The notes under the pieces are model-generated. The model had not been told where the DNA came from, did not search any database, and was given only the letters and a program-made list of their open reading frames with translations. The translations under genes were made by a program, and so were the position numbers. This document shows positions 33,607 through 46,466 of a stretch of 64,000 bases of DNA, in pieces (positions within the stretch are counted from its first letter, which is position 1; each line of letters opens with the position of its first letter). Origin of the DNA: Planctomycetota bacterium (GTDB taxonomy: Bacteria > Planctomycetota > Phycisphaerae > Sedimentisphaerales > Anaerobacaceae); the NCBI GenBank assembly GCA_014384025.1, contig JACNGQ010000162.1, positions 1 through 64,000 on the forward strand, in the 5' to 3' direction.

Positions 33607-36567
33607 CTAAGGAGCAGAACGCCCTACGCCGATGTCGTCAAAGAAAACTATACCTGAACCCCCGGCCCTCAAATTATTCTTGTCGCCAAAGCCGATAGCG
33701 AGGCTGTCAACATTTGTCAGGTTCACGCCCTGATCTGCAAACTTCTGCAGTGGGATGACCCACTTTGTCCATGTGTCTGTCGCCGCCGCATCGGGATATT
33801 CGTGGTACACTACCGCAGGTGTGCCTGCGCTGTTAGACACAGCGACGTACATCGGCTCAGGATCGTTGCTTTCTATGCCAATGTCCTGGGATTGCCATTG
33901 CCCTGTGACTGTGCCAGTCGTACTTACATCAGAGAACACGGCGGTACAAGTTTCCTCAGGATTGTTGCCGGATAACGCCAGTCCTATGAAAGCAATATTA
34001 TTCATCTGCACGGTATCGCTCGATCCAAGATTCTGGTCGTCGAGAGGCACAAAATTGATACCGTCCACCGAATGGGAAGCTGTCAACAAGCCCGCAGCAT
34101 CTCGCTCAAGTTTCACCCAGTGTGGTACCGCCAGGCTGTTATCAACAGAATTTGTACTCTCTCCGGCTGTTTCGTTTCGCCGGCGGAATCTGGTGCCGCC
34201 ATCAGGTCTGGAGAATATCATTGCGTATGTGGAATCGGGTTCAAGTGTCTGGCGGATCATAACACCGGCCTTTGCGCTGCTTGATGTCTCAGTAACGCTT
34301 TCGACTTTCACTACAATTGAGCCGGGGCCGGAGAGCTGCTTGTAAACGTAATGGAAACTGTCGCTCGGGTCGGCGATATTGTCGCTGCGAGCGGTCATCG
34401 TGTAGGTGCCGCCGGGGCCTTCCGTAAAGGTACTCTGGGAGGCTGAAAGACCTCTGAACCACAGCGCCAGTTCTTCAGCGCCACTGACGGTCCAATCCCG
34501 CAAAGAATCCAGTGTCATGGTCGCCTCGGAGTATTTCATGTTGTTGTCATAGATATACGGCATTGACTGAGAACCGCCGTGGATGATAGTTTGCTCGGCA
34601 AAAGGCGGATCAGTATGACCAACGACAGAACCGTTTATTGCGGGGTTGTCAAATCCATCTAACCAGGCATTAAATATTCTGTTGCTCTCGGGCTCATCAG
34701 GATTAAGATCATTGTAGGACTCAAAGTCGTCCACGACCAAATATTCCAGCGTCGTAAAGTTCCATATGTCACCCTGCCACGAGGAAGGAGTCTCAGCGTC
34801 GTTTACCTCGTCAATCCGCCAATAATAGGGCGTGCCCAAGTCGAGGGCCAAAGGACCATGAGTGGTCTCTGTAACTGACGTGATGGGTGCAGTGCCGTCT
34901 ATTACAGCCTGCTCGTCGGAGCTAAAGGACACATTATGCTTCGCTACTTCTCTTCCCGGATACCAGCCAAGTGACAAATCCAAACTGACTTCAGCTGTTC
35001 CGGAATCGGGGCTTGGCACTCTTGCATGTACCGGTATCTGGAAGAAGCGAACCTCACTGAGGCCAAATTGATTGAAGATGGCTTTCCAGTTGCTGTTGGC
35101 CGTAAGCCTGACATGCTTTGCCGCTACGCCGCCAAAATCTATGGTGGTATCATGTTCATAATCCAGTGTACCGAGTGCCTGGGTGAATTCGTGAGTAGTT
35201 CCCAGTGTCACAAAATCAGTACCGTTGGCCGAGTATTCAATGACTACCTCTTTGAATCCTAAGCCAATCAATGACTCCAGACTGTCGTTGGAGTTCCAAA
35301 CCCACATTTCGTGCAGCTTGTAGGCTCTGTCAAACTCATATTCGATCCATGTCGGCCGGGGGCCATCCCCGCTGCTTAGCCACATATTGCCAACACTATC
35401 GTTGCCATGCAGCAAGCCGCTGTCATCAAGTCCCGAGCCGTTGACTGTATTCTCAGGGCCTTTGCCCTCTTCGGTGCTGGAGGCGGTGGCGACTATGTTC
35501 TCAACGGGATAAGCGAGCAACTCGGCCGTGAAACTCCAAACATCACCTTTATTCACAGTGTTTGAAGCGTTGACGGCATCGATCCGCCAGTAGTACGTCT
35601 GGTCAAATTCAAGACGCTCGGTGACTGTGTAGATATTGGTGTTTAAGTTTCCCTTATAGACGCTACCCGGGTCAGCCGCCGTAGTAGCCAGCTTCACATC
35701 ATCAAGGACAGTTCCGAAATATACATCGTGCGTGACAGCTCCGGTTCCGGGTTTCCATCTAAGAACGGCATCCCGAGGCACATCTTTTTGTTCGTGTGCA
35801 GGGTCAGGCTCAGAGGCCGACGGGCCCCCTATGCCCACTACCATAGTGGTATTAGTTGTCGCGTCAAAGGTAACAGAGACAGTACCTTCACCGCCGTAGC
35901 CAATGATTATGCCCTCGCTGATGAAAGTCTCGATGTCCGGCACCTGATTACCGGCCAAGGTCAGTGTGCCCCCCGAGATATCTATTAAGGCGGTGTCCGG
36001 TACACCGTCGTTTCCATATACGACTATACCCGGATTGCCACCAAGGTCAATAGTCCCACCGCTCAGATAGACCGTTCCGGTACCATCGAATCGATAAGCC
36101 ATCTGTAATACAGTATCACAATGCAGGTAACCACCGCTCATATTGATAGTGCCGTGACCATGTCGCCCGTGTTCTATTTGATCCGCTACATTGATTGTTG
36201 TAGTCTCGCCGCTGATATTAAGTATTCCTACTGCTTGTCCGCTGCCATCATTTGACTTACGCCCGATACGCAACTCACCGTTTACATTCAGCGATGCACC
36301 ACCGGTTACCGTCAGCTCGCCCTGGTAGTCCGCAGTGTAGCCAATTCTGAGTTGTCCGGTATTGGCATTGCCTCCATCGATGATCGGCCAGGTAAGTGGC
36401 TTAGATGAATCTATAGCTGTGGTATCTCCGCTGGTGGGTACTGCGCCGGTCCAGTTGGCCGCATTATACCAGTCGCTGCTCACTGCGCCCGTCCATTGAG
36501 CCGACAGGCTGTTAGTCAGGCTTACAACTAAAACAACAGAAAATAAACGTAACGATTTCATGAACAT
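33607..36567 (-). CDS. Large secreted multidomain surface protein (discoidin-like, Fn3-like)
   Basis: A 986-aa exported protein (leader to about residue 22, SLSA-QW). The N-terminal 200 residues are glycine- and threonine-rich short repeats (GELTVTGGASLNVNGELRIG, GTINMSGGYLHCDTV, GTVYLSGGTIDLGG), like an autotransporter-type beta-solenoid. Two Fn3-like modules with the phrases VYFGT..YYWRIDAVN and YYWRIDEVN flank an F5/8 type C-like domain (WIEYEFDRAYKLHEMWVWNSND). The C-terminal third has a concanavalin-like region (GVMIRQTLEPDS) and a final FFDDIGVGR module. ATG 36567 has AAGGAG 6 bases upstream; the ATG at 36597 is rejected. Proteins of this build are frequent on planctomycete cell surfaces and probably bind polysaccharide. 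Confidence 0.78.
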   Translation of the reverse strand: MFMKSLRLFSVVLVVSLTNSLSAQWTGAVSSDWYNAANWTGAVPTSGDTTAIDSSKPLTWPIIDGGNANTGQLRIGYTADYQGELTVTGGASLNVNGELRIGRKSNDGSGQAVGILNISGETTTINVADQIEHGRHGHGTINMSGGYLHCDTVLQMAYRFDGTGTVYLSGGTIDLGGNPGIVVYGNDGVPDTALIDISGGTLTLAGNQVPDIETFISEGIIIGYGGEGTVSVTFDATTNTTMVVGIGGPSASEPDPAHEQKDVPRDAVLRWKPGTGAVTHDVYFGTVLDDVKLATTAADPGSVYKGNLNTNIYTVTERLEFDQTYYWRIDAVNASNTVNKGDVWSFTAELLAYPVENIVATASSTEEGKGPENTVNGSGLDDSGLLHGNDSVGNMWLSSGDGPRPTWIEYEFDRAYKLHEMWVWNSNDSLESLIGLGFKEVVIEYSANGTDFVTLGTTHEFTQALGTLDYEHDTTIDFGGVAAKHVRLTANSNWKAIFNQFGLSEVRFFQIPVHARVPSPDSGTAEVSLDLSLGWYPGREVAKHNVSFSSDEQAVIDGTAPITSVTETTHGPLALDLGTPYYWRIDEVNDAETPSSWQGDIWNFTTLEYLVVDDFESYNDLNPDEPESNRIFNAWLDGFDNPAINGSVVGHTDPPFAEQTIIHGGSQSMPYIYDNNMKYSEATMTLDSLRDWTVSGAEELALWFRGLSASQSTFTEGPGGTYTMTARSDNIADPSDSFHYVYKQLSGPGSIVVKVESVTETSSSAKAGVMIRQTLEPDSTYAMIFSRPDGGTRFRRRNETAGESTNSVDNSLAVPHWVKLERDAAGLLTASHSVDGINFVPLDDQNLGSSDTVQMNNIAFIGLALSGNNPEETCTAVFSDVSTTGTVTGQWQSQDIGIESNDPEPMYVAVSNSAGTPAVVYHEYPDAAATDTWTKWVIPLQKFADQGVNLTNVDSLAIGFGDKNNLRAGGSGIVFFDDIGVGRSAP

Positions 36568-36789
36568 GACAATCTCCTTCTTAAACACCTGTTTCATCTG
36601 CTTTGCTCGCCGGTATAAGGTTAAGATTTGAGACGCTCAGGCAAAGCAGGCCCCACTCGTCAATCATAAAACTGTCAGAACTTGTTATTCCTACCTCTTT
36701 ATAAGACTATACCAAACTTGACCTTTGATGTCAAGACGAAATGGTCCAAGGCTACCAGTCAGAAGAATGAATTGAGAAGCGGTTTTTAG

Positions 36790-38307
36790 TTAATCATTAT
36801 CCCGAGGCATAGGAATAGTGGAATCGTGTACAGTATCCTCATGCAGCAGGAATGCTTTAGCTTCAGGAGATTCCTTGTCCTTCCAGCCGTAGAAGAGGAG
36901 CATTCCGTCCACAAAGCTTCCATCGGGTCTTGTTACCGGCTGAATGTTATTGTATTTCCAACCCGGATATCTGGATTTATCTGGTGTCAGGTCCCGCTGT
37001 TTTTTCCATGTGTTTCCCTTGTCGGCAGAGACCCATTCTTCAACAGCTCCTCCTCCGTAACTGTCCATATAGCCGCCTGTATCGAGGTATCGGTCGCCGA
37101 CGATCAGATAGGCGTGCAATGTGCCGTCATCGTCCCTTGTTAAATGGCAGCTATTCCATTGATGGTTGGAAGGTGCAATAGGCGTCTGCTTCCATTTTCC
37201 TTCCACCCGTCTGACGTAATAGTACTGGTGGTTCTCAAGCGTTTCTTCTGAAAGCACATGGAGAAAAGCAGGATCCCCGTTTTCATCAAGAATTATGGTC
37301 GGCGGCACGCCGGCCCCGCGCCATTTCGTGTCCCAAATTCTGCATTTTGCATCGGCCTGGTCGATGTCGATGGGCGTTTTCATGCTTTCGCCGTCGAAGT
37401 TGGTCACATCGTGAGTTTGCAGATCGATCCTGACGTAATAAAGGTTATACTTCCACTCATTACTGACTTCATGCTTGTAACGTGGATTATAATACCTTTT
37501 TGGGTCATCGGACCTGTTGTCATCGTAAGCGATAAAAACAACGTGTAGGAACCGACCGTCCTGACCTGGCAATGTGCATTGGTATGATGACCATTCAAAC
37601 CTGCCCTTGATATCCATATCAGTTACATCTTTTGCAGGTCCGACCCATGTTTTTCCTTTGTCACCAGTAATCCGATATGTCCATGAACTGATGTGCCCCG
37701 CTGTACGGTAATAAACCAATTCTTTATTATCGTATATACGGTAAAAAGTAGGGTAAGAGATTTTCGGAGTGATTTTGGGTCCCGTACTCCAATCGTCCAG
37801 GCTGCTTCCAATGTCACCTGGACGTTTTGAAATCAGGTGGGTGCCAGGTGTGCTATGGCAACCGTAGAGGACATGTAAATAGTTATCTTCATCAGCCCAA
37901 ATGACGGGGCCGTAGTGATGGTCTTTTTTTCCCGGGCCGAGTGTCACTACTTCGGAGAACTTGCGGGTTGCGGGATCATAAGTGATGGCCATAGCTTTGG
38001 TGGGGGCCTTAGCCGGGGCTCCGATTTGTCCGGCGGCATTGAAAACAATATGGATTTTGTTGTTGAGATAGATTGACTGGGGCCTCTGCCTGCGGTCGTA
38101 GAGCATTTTAATCTGTCCTCCATCACCAAAGGCTATGGGGAACTGACCGGCTTTTTTTTGTTCCTGCGTTGGGGACATTTTGGCTGGAGCGGCTTGTGTT
38201 GAATTTTGTGTTATATAAGTTCTTGTTCGTCTTTCCTGTTTTTGACCACATCCAATCATGGTTAATAAAACCAAACAAAATGAAAATGATAAAACCTTTT
38301 TCTTCAT
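36790..38307 (-). CDS. BNR-4 repeat lipoprotein, possible polysaccharide lyase fold
   Basis: A 505-aa lipoprotein (lipobox MIGC, acylated Cys at about residue 20). The mature part is a predicted seven-bladed propeller of the BNR-4 type, with repeated phrases such as KKDHHYGPVIWADEDNYLHV and TIILDENGDPAFLHVL, and Asp-box-like turns (ADKGNTW). BNR-4 propellers include the PL24/PL25 ulvan lyases, in which a His/Tyr/Arg set is catalytic. Candidate histidines (HHYG, GCHS) and a tyrosine-rich face are visible, but I cannot prove lyase activity. The ATG has TTGGAGAAA upstream. Neighbours (sulfatase, mannonate-dehydratase-like protein, beta-galactosidase) fit breakdown of a sulfated uronate polymer. 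Confidence 0.75.
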   Translation of the reverse strand: MKKKVLSFSFCLVLLTMIGCGQKQERRTRTYITQNSTQAAPAKMSPTQEQKKAGQFPIAFGDGGQIKMLYDRRQRPQSIYLNNKIHIVFNAAGQIGAPAKAPTKAMAITYDPATRKFSEVVTLGPGKKDHHYGPVIWADEDNYLHVLYGCHSTPGTHLISKRPGDIGSSLDDWSTGPKITPKISYPTFYRIYDNKELVYYRTAGHISSWTYRITGDKGKTWVGPAKDVTDMDIKGRFEWSSYQCTLPGQDGRFLHVVFIAYDDNRSDDPKRYYNPRYKHEVSNEWKYNLYYVRIDLQTHDVTNFDGESMKTPIDIDQADAKCRIWDTKWRGAGVPPTIILDENGDPAFLHVLSEETLENHQYYYVRRVEGKWKQTPIAPSNHQWNSCHLTRDDDGTLHAYLIVGDRYLDTGGYMDSYGGGAVEEWVSADKGNTWKKQRDLTPDKSRYPGWKYNNIQPVTRPDGSFVDGMLLFYGWKDKESPEAKAFLLHEDTVHDSTIPMPRDND

Positions 38308-38667
38308 TACTTTTTCTCCAATGAAATCATCTGTTCACAAAACATTATAAACTCACAAGGTAAAATCGAGAAGAGAAAAGGCAGTCCAGATTCTAATCTG
38401 GCGGACCTAATTTAGAGGTGATATCAAGCTCCAGCATTTGATTCATCATTTAATTCATGGTAGAATAATTTATGTTTTTCCCTTGACTATTTTTCTCATC
38501 ATGCATTACAATATTAGAACTTTTGGCTCAGGAGCATATCTCAAAAGCCTAAAATAGTGTTTTCTGCTGTTGAGTAGGCGGCAGGAAGAGGTAATCATTT
38601 AAGGAGAGTTTGTTAGCACTAACAAGACCGCGAAGAATTCTACGAAAATAAAGTTAGAGAGGCGAAT
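38308..38667. other. Divergent intergenic region with a perfect palindrome
   Basis: This gap separates the minus-strand BNR-4 gene from the plus-strand oxidoreductase gene, so it should hold promoters for both. CCAGATT-CT-AATCTGG at 38386-38401 is a perfect 7-bp inverted repeat and a candidate operator. No gene is supported. Confidence 0.45.
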
Positions 38668-39954
38668 ATGGTGCAAAAACAGAAATTTACACGACGTGAA
38701 CTCTTGAAGAGTTCGGCATTATCTGCCGGAGCGCTGGTATTGGGCGGCGCGGCAGTACCTTTGGCGGAAGCGAGGGGCAGCGACACGATACGTGTCGGAG
38801 TAGTCGGCTGTGGCGGCCGAGGATCCGGCGCAGCGAATGACTGTTTTAAGTCCTCGCCCGGTGTGAAAATCGTCGCACTGGCTGACGCTTTTGAGGACCG
38901 CCTTAACGGTTTGAAGAAACAATTCGAAGTCCCCGACAGACGCTGCTTCATCGGTCTCGATGCCTATAAGAAGCTGATGGCTCTGGATGACATTAACCTG
39001 GTGATTCTGGCGACTCCTCCGGGCTTTAGGCCGATACATCTCGCCGAGGCAATCAGACAAGGCAAGAACGTATTTATGGAAAAACCTGTTGCTGTCTGTC
39101 CGGCCGGCGTCAAAATGGTGATCGAGGCATCTGCAGAAGCGGGAAGAAAAGGCCTTGCCATTGTTGCCGGTACGCAGCGCCGCCACCAGGCGAAGTATGT
39201 CGAGACAATGAAGCGTATCCACGACGGCGCTATAGGCGATATTGTCTCGGCCCAATGCTACTGGAACATGGGCGAGCTCTGGGTCAGCCAGCGCAAGGCC
39301 GATCAGGGCGATGTCGAGTGGCAAATCCGCAACTGGCTGTACTTCACATGGCTTTCGGGCGACCACATTTGCGAACAGCACGTGCATAATATCGACGTAA
39401 TTAACTGGGCCTTCGATGCGCTTCCCGAACAGGTACATGGTGTTGGCGGCCGGCAGTACCGCACAGGCCCTGAGCACGGTAATATCTTTGACCATTTCGG
39501 TATTGAATTTTTCTATCCAGGCGACGTGCGGACTATAAGTACCTGCCGGCAGATTAAAGGGACGGCCAACCGGGTCAGTGAACGTGTGGTAGGTACGAAA
39601 GGTGTCAGCGATTGTGCCGGGACCATCCAAGGTGAAAATTCCTGGCGTTACAGAGGCCCCAATCCCAATCCGTACGAAGTGGAGCATACTGATTTGATTA
39701 AAAGCATTCGCAGCGGTAATCCGCTAAATGAGGGCAAGCAAATTGCTGAAAGCACGCTTTGTGCAATAATGGGCAGAGAATCCGCCTATTCGCGTCAGCA
39801 GTTTAACACGTCCTGGTTTATGAGCAGGTGTACACTGGATTTGTTACCGCCCGATGACCTTCAACTCAGCGATTCCAAGCCTGTGCCCGCGTTCGCGGTT
39901 CCGGGCAAGTATCAGTTGCCGGGTTTCGTGCCAAGACAGAGGCGGCGCGGGTGA
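38668..39954 (+). CDS. Gfo/Idh/MocA family oxidoreductase, Tat-exported
   Basis: A 428-aa protein with a Tat-like leader (TRRELLKSSALSAGA), Rossmann motif GVVGCGGRGSGA, catalytic lysine motif EKPVAV and the distinct substrate-side motif CEQHVHNIDVINWAFD. That motif places it with the next gene and apart from the 4099/7469/24441 group. GAGAGG precedes the ATG. The following paralogue lies 82 bases downstream in the same direction, and the two share GNPLNEGKQIAESTL-type endings, so they form a duplicated pair that may act as a hetero-oligomer or on related sugars. The substrate is unknown. Confidence 0.9.
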   Translation: MVQKQKFTRRELLKSSALSAGALVLGGAAVPLAEARGSDTIRVGVVGCGGRGSGAANDCFKSSPGVKIVALADAFEDRLNGLKKQFEVPDRRCFIGLDAYKKLMALDDINLVILATPPGFRPIHLAEAIRQGKNVFMEKPVAVCPAGVKMVIEASAEAGRKGLAIVAGTQRRHQAKYVETMKRIHDGAIGDIVSAQCYWNMGELWVSQRKADQGDVEWQIRNWLYFTWLSGDHICEQHVHNIDVINWAFDALPEQVHGVGGRQYRTGPEHGNIFDHFGIEFFYPGDVRTISTCRQIKGTANRVSERVVGTKGVSDCAGTIQGENSWRYRGPNPNPYEVEHTDLIKSIRSGNPLNEGKQIAESTLCAIMGRESAYSRQQFNTSWFMSRCTLDLLPPDDLQLSDSKPVPAFAVPGKYQLPGFVPRQRRRG

Positions 39955-40036
39955 TCGATGGAAGAGATGGTTGATGATATTCTTATGTTTAATCGGCCAA
40001 ACGGCTACAAGATAAAGAACAAAGGAGATTTTCAAT

Positions 40037-41377
40037 ATGACAGCGTCAGAGAAAGACAAAGGCATATCTAAGAAAAATGTTGCCACAGCCGCCGGTGCAG
40101 TGGCCCTGGCCAGCTCGATAGCGCATGTGGCCCATGCGCAAGGGTCGGGAAAAATTAAAATCGGATTGCTCGGGTGCGGCGGACGCGGCAACGGCGCCCT
40201 GCGTCAATGCCTGCAGGCAGACCCGGGTGTGGAGGTTATCGCCCTAGCGGACCTTTTCGAAAGCCAGGTCAGGAAAACCCGGGACAGAATTATGAGGGAC
40301 AGCAAGTTCCAAGATCGGGTGAAAATCGATGACGATCACCTGTTCTGGGGTTTTGATTGCCATGAGAAGCTGGCCCGCTGCGAAGCAGATCTTCTGCTTA
40401 TGGCGACAGCGCCGGCGTTTCGCGGAAGGCAGATGATGGCAGCCGTCAATGCAGGCAAGCATATCTTTACCGAAAAACCCGTTGCTACGGATGTCGCCGG
40501 TTGCCGAGAAGTTATGAAGGCCTCTAAAATCGCCGAACAGAAGGGCCTTGCAATCGTTTGCGGTACACAGAGAAGGCATGAATTCAGCCGTGTCGAACTG
40601 ATGAAGCGCATTCATGACGGCCAGATGGGCGAGCTGGTCGGCGGCCAGTGCTACTGGTATGGCGGAGGCATATGGTACAGAGGTTATCAGGAAGGCATGA
40701 GTGAGCTGGAATGGCAGTGCTACAACTGGTACCACTTCAACTGGCTTTCAGGCGACCAGATTTGCGAGCAGCACATCCATAATATCGATATAATGAACTG
40801 GTGTTTCAACGGTCCTCCGAAGAAATTCATGTCTGTGGGCGGCCGTGCCTGGCGCAGCTATAACGACGACCAGATAGGTCCTGCTAAAGAAGTTTGTCGT
40901 AAGTACAACAACGACAGCGAGGCGGAGTGGGAGAAATACAACGGAGACATCTGGGACCATATATACGCCGAGTTCGAGTATGAAAACGGCGCACGCTGCC
41001 TGAGCTTCAGCGGGCATAGTCCCGGTACCGGACGCGGCGATGAGAAAATCATCGGCACAAAAGGAACCAGCAACTGCAACAACCGCATAACGGGCGAAAA
41101 CTCGTGGAGCTTTGAGGGTAAGAGCGTCGATGGAATGGATCAGGAGCACATCGACCTTATCCAGAGCATCCGCAGCGGTAACCTGCTCAACGAAGGCCAG
41201 CGAATCGCTGAAAGCACTCTTACAGCTATCGGCGCTCGAACTGCCGCATTTACCGGGCAAGATATAACCTGGGACTGGCTGATGAATTCGAGCAAACAGG
41301 ATATTGTTCCGAAGAATCTTGGGCCGGGTAGCGGGGTGTTCTACCCGACTGCTACCGGCTGTGATGAGCCTGTGTAG
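40037..41377 (+). CDS. Gfo/Idh/MocA family oxidoreductase with a non-standard leader
   Basis: A 446-aa paralogue of the preceding protein: GLLGCGGRGNGA, EKPVATD, CEQHIHNIDIMNWCFN, and an ending GNLLNEGQRIAESTL. The N-terminus KDKGISKKNVATAAGAVALAS looks like a Tat leader in which the twin arginine is replaced by Lys-Lys, ending AHAQ. It may use Sec, or Tat inefficiently, or rely on its partner for export. AAAGGAG lies 8 bases before the ATG. A roughly 40-residue insert rich in Asn, Glu and Tyr (YNDDQIGPAKEVCRKYNND) is absent from its neighbour. Confidence 0.88.
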   Translation: MTASEKDKGISKKNVATAAGAVALASSIAHVAHAQGSGKIKIGLLGCGGRGNGALRQCLQADPGVEVIALADLFESQVRKTRDRIMRDSKFQDRVKIDDDHLFWGFDCHEKLARCEADLLLMATAPAFRGRQMMAAVNAGKHIFTEKPVATDVAGCREVMKASKIAEQKGLAIVCGTQRRHEFSRVELMKRIHDGQMGELVGGQCYWYGGGIWYRGYQEGMSELEWQCYNWYHFNWLSGDQICEQHIHNIDIMNWCFNGPPKKFMSVGGRAWRSYNDDQIGPAKEVCRKYNNDSEAEWEKYNGDIWDHIYAEFEYENGARCLSFSGHSPGTGRGDEKIIGTKGTSNCNNRITGENSWSFEGKSVDGMDQEHIDLIQSIRSGNLLNEGQRIAESTLTAIGARTAAFTGQDITWDWLMNSSKQDIVPKNLGPGSGVFYPTATGCDEPV

Positions 41378-41545
41378 TTTCCAACTTGCTTGTTTTTCAT
41401 CTGTGAGTGGTTGACGGATTTATCATTAGAGATTTTCTCTTTACATATAAGCTCTGCGCCAATTCTCGAAGAACCATGAAAATTGAGTATATATATTGAT
41501 TATAACTTAGTTTTGAAATTACCTAATCTATTCAGGATTGAATCT

Positions 41546-42421
41546 ATGAAATCTCAAATCAAACGACGTCATTTTCTTCAACAAAGTAGTCTGGTCCTCG
41601 CCGGGGCGTCATTGGCGACTATGCTGGAGGGGCTGTCTTTCGCCGATTCAGAGCCATCCAAAGGCCGCTATAGGAAAGCGCTTGGCTTTACGATGATAAA
41701 AGAGGACTTGTCGGTAGAAGACAAACTGAAATTGGTCAAAGATGTCGGATTCGAGGGGATTGAAATCCCTACACAGCTTACAAACAAGGAAATACCGGAG
41801 CCGACGGTTATCGCAAGAGCAAGCGAGAAAGTTGGAGTTCCCGTACACGGTGTAGTCAACTCAAGCCATCCCGACCTAAAAGGAGCCATCGATGAAGCTG
41901 TGCTATACGGTGCGACTTCGGTGCTCCATGTAGTACGTCCGAAACCTGATGGTTCGTTTATGGAGAATTACCGAAGCTCGCAAGAGGCAATTCGTAAGGC
42001 CATTCCATACGCCGAGAAGAAACGTATCCACCTTCTAATCGAGAATGTCTGGAGCACTTTTCTCATCGAACCTCTGACAATGGCACGATATATCGATGAA
42101 CTTGACAGCCCATACGTGAAGTCGTATTTCGATGTGGGTAATGTGGTCCGATGGGGCTGGCCTCAACACTGGATTGAAGTGCTCGGTAAGCGGATCGTCA
42201 AGATACACATCAAGGAGTACAACTTAAAGGTTGCGATGAGTGAAGGTATGGGCAAGGGCTTTTCTTTCCCGATTGGGCAAGGCAGCATCGACTGGAAGAG
42301 GGTGCGGGAGGAATTAACGAAAATCGGATACCGGGGCTGGGCGACCGCCGAAGTTAATGGCGGCAATCGCGAGCGATTAGCCGAGATATCTCAACAAATG
42401 GATCGGGTTCTTGCTCTTTGA
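41546..42421 (+). CDS. Sugar phosphate isomerase/epimerase-type TIM barrel, Tat leader
   Basis: A 291-aa protein of the xylose isomerase-like / AP endonuclease 2 superfamily. A Tat leader (KRRHFLQQSSLVLAG) is followed by a TIM barrel with the expected metal-binding strand ends: GFEGIEIP near the N-terminus, HLLIENVW (Glu), SYFDVGNV (Asp), RIVKIHIKEYN (His) and GWATAEVNGG (Glu). Family members isomerise or epimerise sugars and 3-keto sugars, and often accompany Gfo/Idh/MocA dehydrogenases as here. The frame is open from a TTG at 41483, but ATG 41546 has AGGA upstream and begins the leader. It lies 168 bases after the oxidoreductase pair and may be co-transcribed. Confidence 0.85.
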   Translation: MKSQIKRRHFLQQSSLVLAGASLATMLEGLSFADSEPSKGRYRKALGFTMIKEDLSVEDKLKLVKDVGFEGIEIPTQLTNKEIPEPTVIARASEKVGVPVHGVVNSSHPDLKGAIDEAVLYGATSVLHVVRPKPDGSFMENYRSSQEAIRKAIPYAEKKRIHLLIENVWSTFLIEPLTMARYIDELDSPYVKSYFDVGNVVRWGWPQHWIEVLGKRIVKIHIKEYNLKVAMSEGMGKGFSFPIGQGSIDWKRVREELTKIGYRGWATAEVNGGNRERLAEISQQMDRVLAL

Positions 42422-42582
42422 GTCAAGGCCGTTAAGTAAACGATTATTTCTTACAAAGCTTCTGATAGCTGCCGTATAAACAATACATCGAAATTGCATC
42501 TTTTTCTTCAAAACACATACCTGTCAAATATTTTTGTTACCATCCTTCAAGTTGCTGCCTTTTATAGATAGAAGAGAGTTTT

Positions 42583-42795
42583 ATGACAAAGTTCTTTGAG
42601 TTTATGGAGTATCGAAGAAAGGGATGCACTGAAATGAAGGCTTTACGATGTATAAACAAGTGGCTGCATAAATTCTGGGACCCGAACGTGAGTATGTCAG
42701 CCGGGATTGATTCGCATAAATGGAACAACAAAATGGAGATTCTGGGATGTTTGTCGAGCCGGTCTCATCAAATAGTCGGGTCCAAAAGGCGCTGA
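42583..42795 (+). CDS. Small hypothetical ORF
   Basis: A 70-aa frame with AGAGAG about 5 bases before the ATG. Its first 50 residues (MEYRRKGC, WLHKFWDPN) look like a plausible basic protein, but no family is recognised. It overlaps the next ORF in another frame; the two could be one gene split by a frameshift. Confidence 0.25.
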   Translation: MTKFFEFMEYRRKGCTEMKALRCINKWLHKFWDPNVSMSAGIDSHKWNNKMEILGCLSSRSHQIVGSKRR

Positions 42796-42902
42796 TTGCT
42801 GATGGCCAAGACCTACATTATTTCTATCTGGCTTCGCTGAGTGATGATGAGAAATCAATGCAGGACTACTTAGGCTTCATTCAAAATATGAATAATTCAT
42901 AA
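42720..42902 (+). CDS. Small hypothetical ORF, possibly the second half of the preceding one
   Basis: A 60-aa acidic frame ending FIQNMNNS. An internal ATG at 42747 has GGAG 8 bases upstream, which would give a 51-aa protein containing LIADGQDLHYFYLASLSDDE. It has no recognisable family, membrane segment or leader. It lies between the TIM-barrel gene and the convergent GH2 gene. Confidence 0.3.
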   Translation: MEQQNGDSGMFVEPVSSNSRVQKALIADGQDLHYFYLASLSDDEKSMQDYLGFIQNMNNS

Positions 42903-43001
42903 TGATGTGAACAAATCAATACCCCTGCCGTTTTATCCAGCTTATTATATTTTCACATATTGTTTTACCGATATAGATTAGCCAAGCTACAGATAAGGAG
43001 A

Positions 43002-46280
<3,279 letters not shown>

Positions 46281-46466
46281 TTATCTTAAGGTGAACGTCT
46301 AAGCAAGATATTTTGTGATATTTTGAGTATAGCGAGGGAGTGTGTATAAGGCGGTGGAACAAACTTCAGACAGCAGCATGATTTATTCTGGATTAGAATA
46401 CAGGGATTTTCTTTTAAATATCTGCATACATAATTGATATTGCTAACCTTACTGAATATAAACACA

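Noticed and set aside
38719-39687. 322-aa minus-strand frame antisense to a Gfo/Idh/MocA gene
   Set aside because: It is long only because of the codon pattern of the true gene on the other strand. The plus-strand product has complete family motifs.
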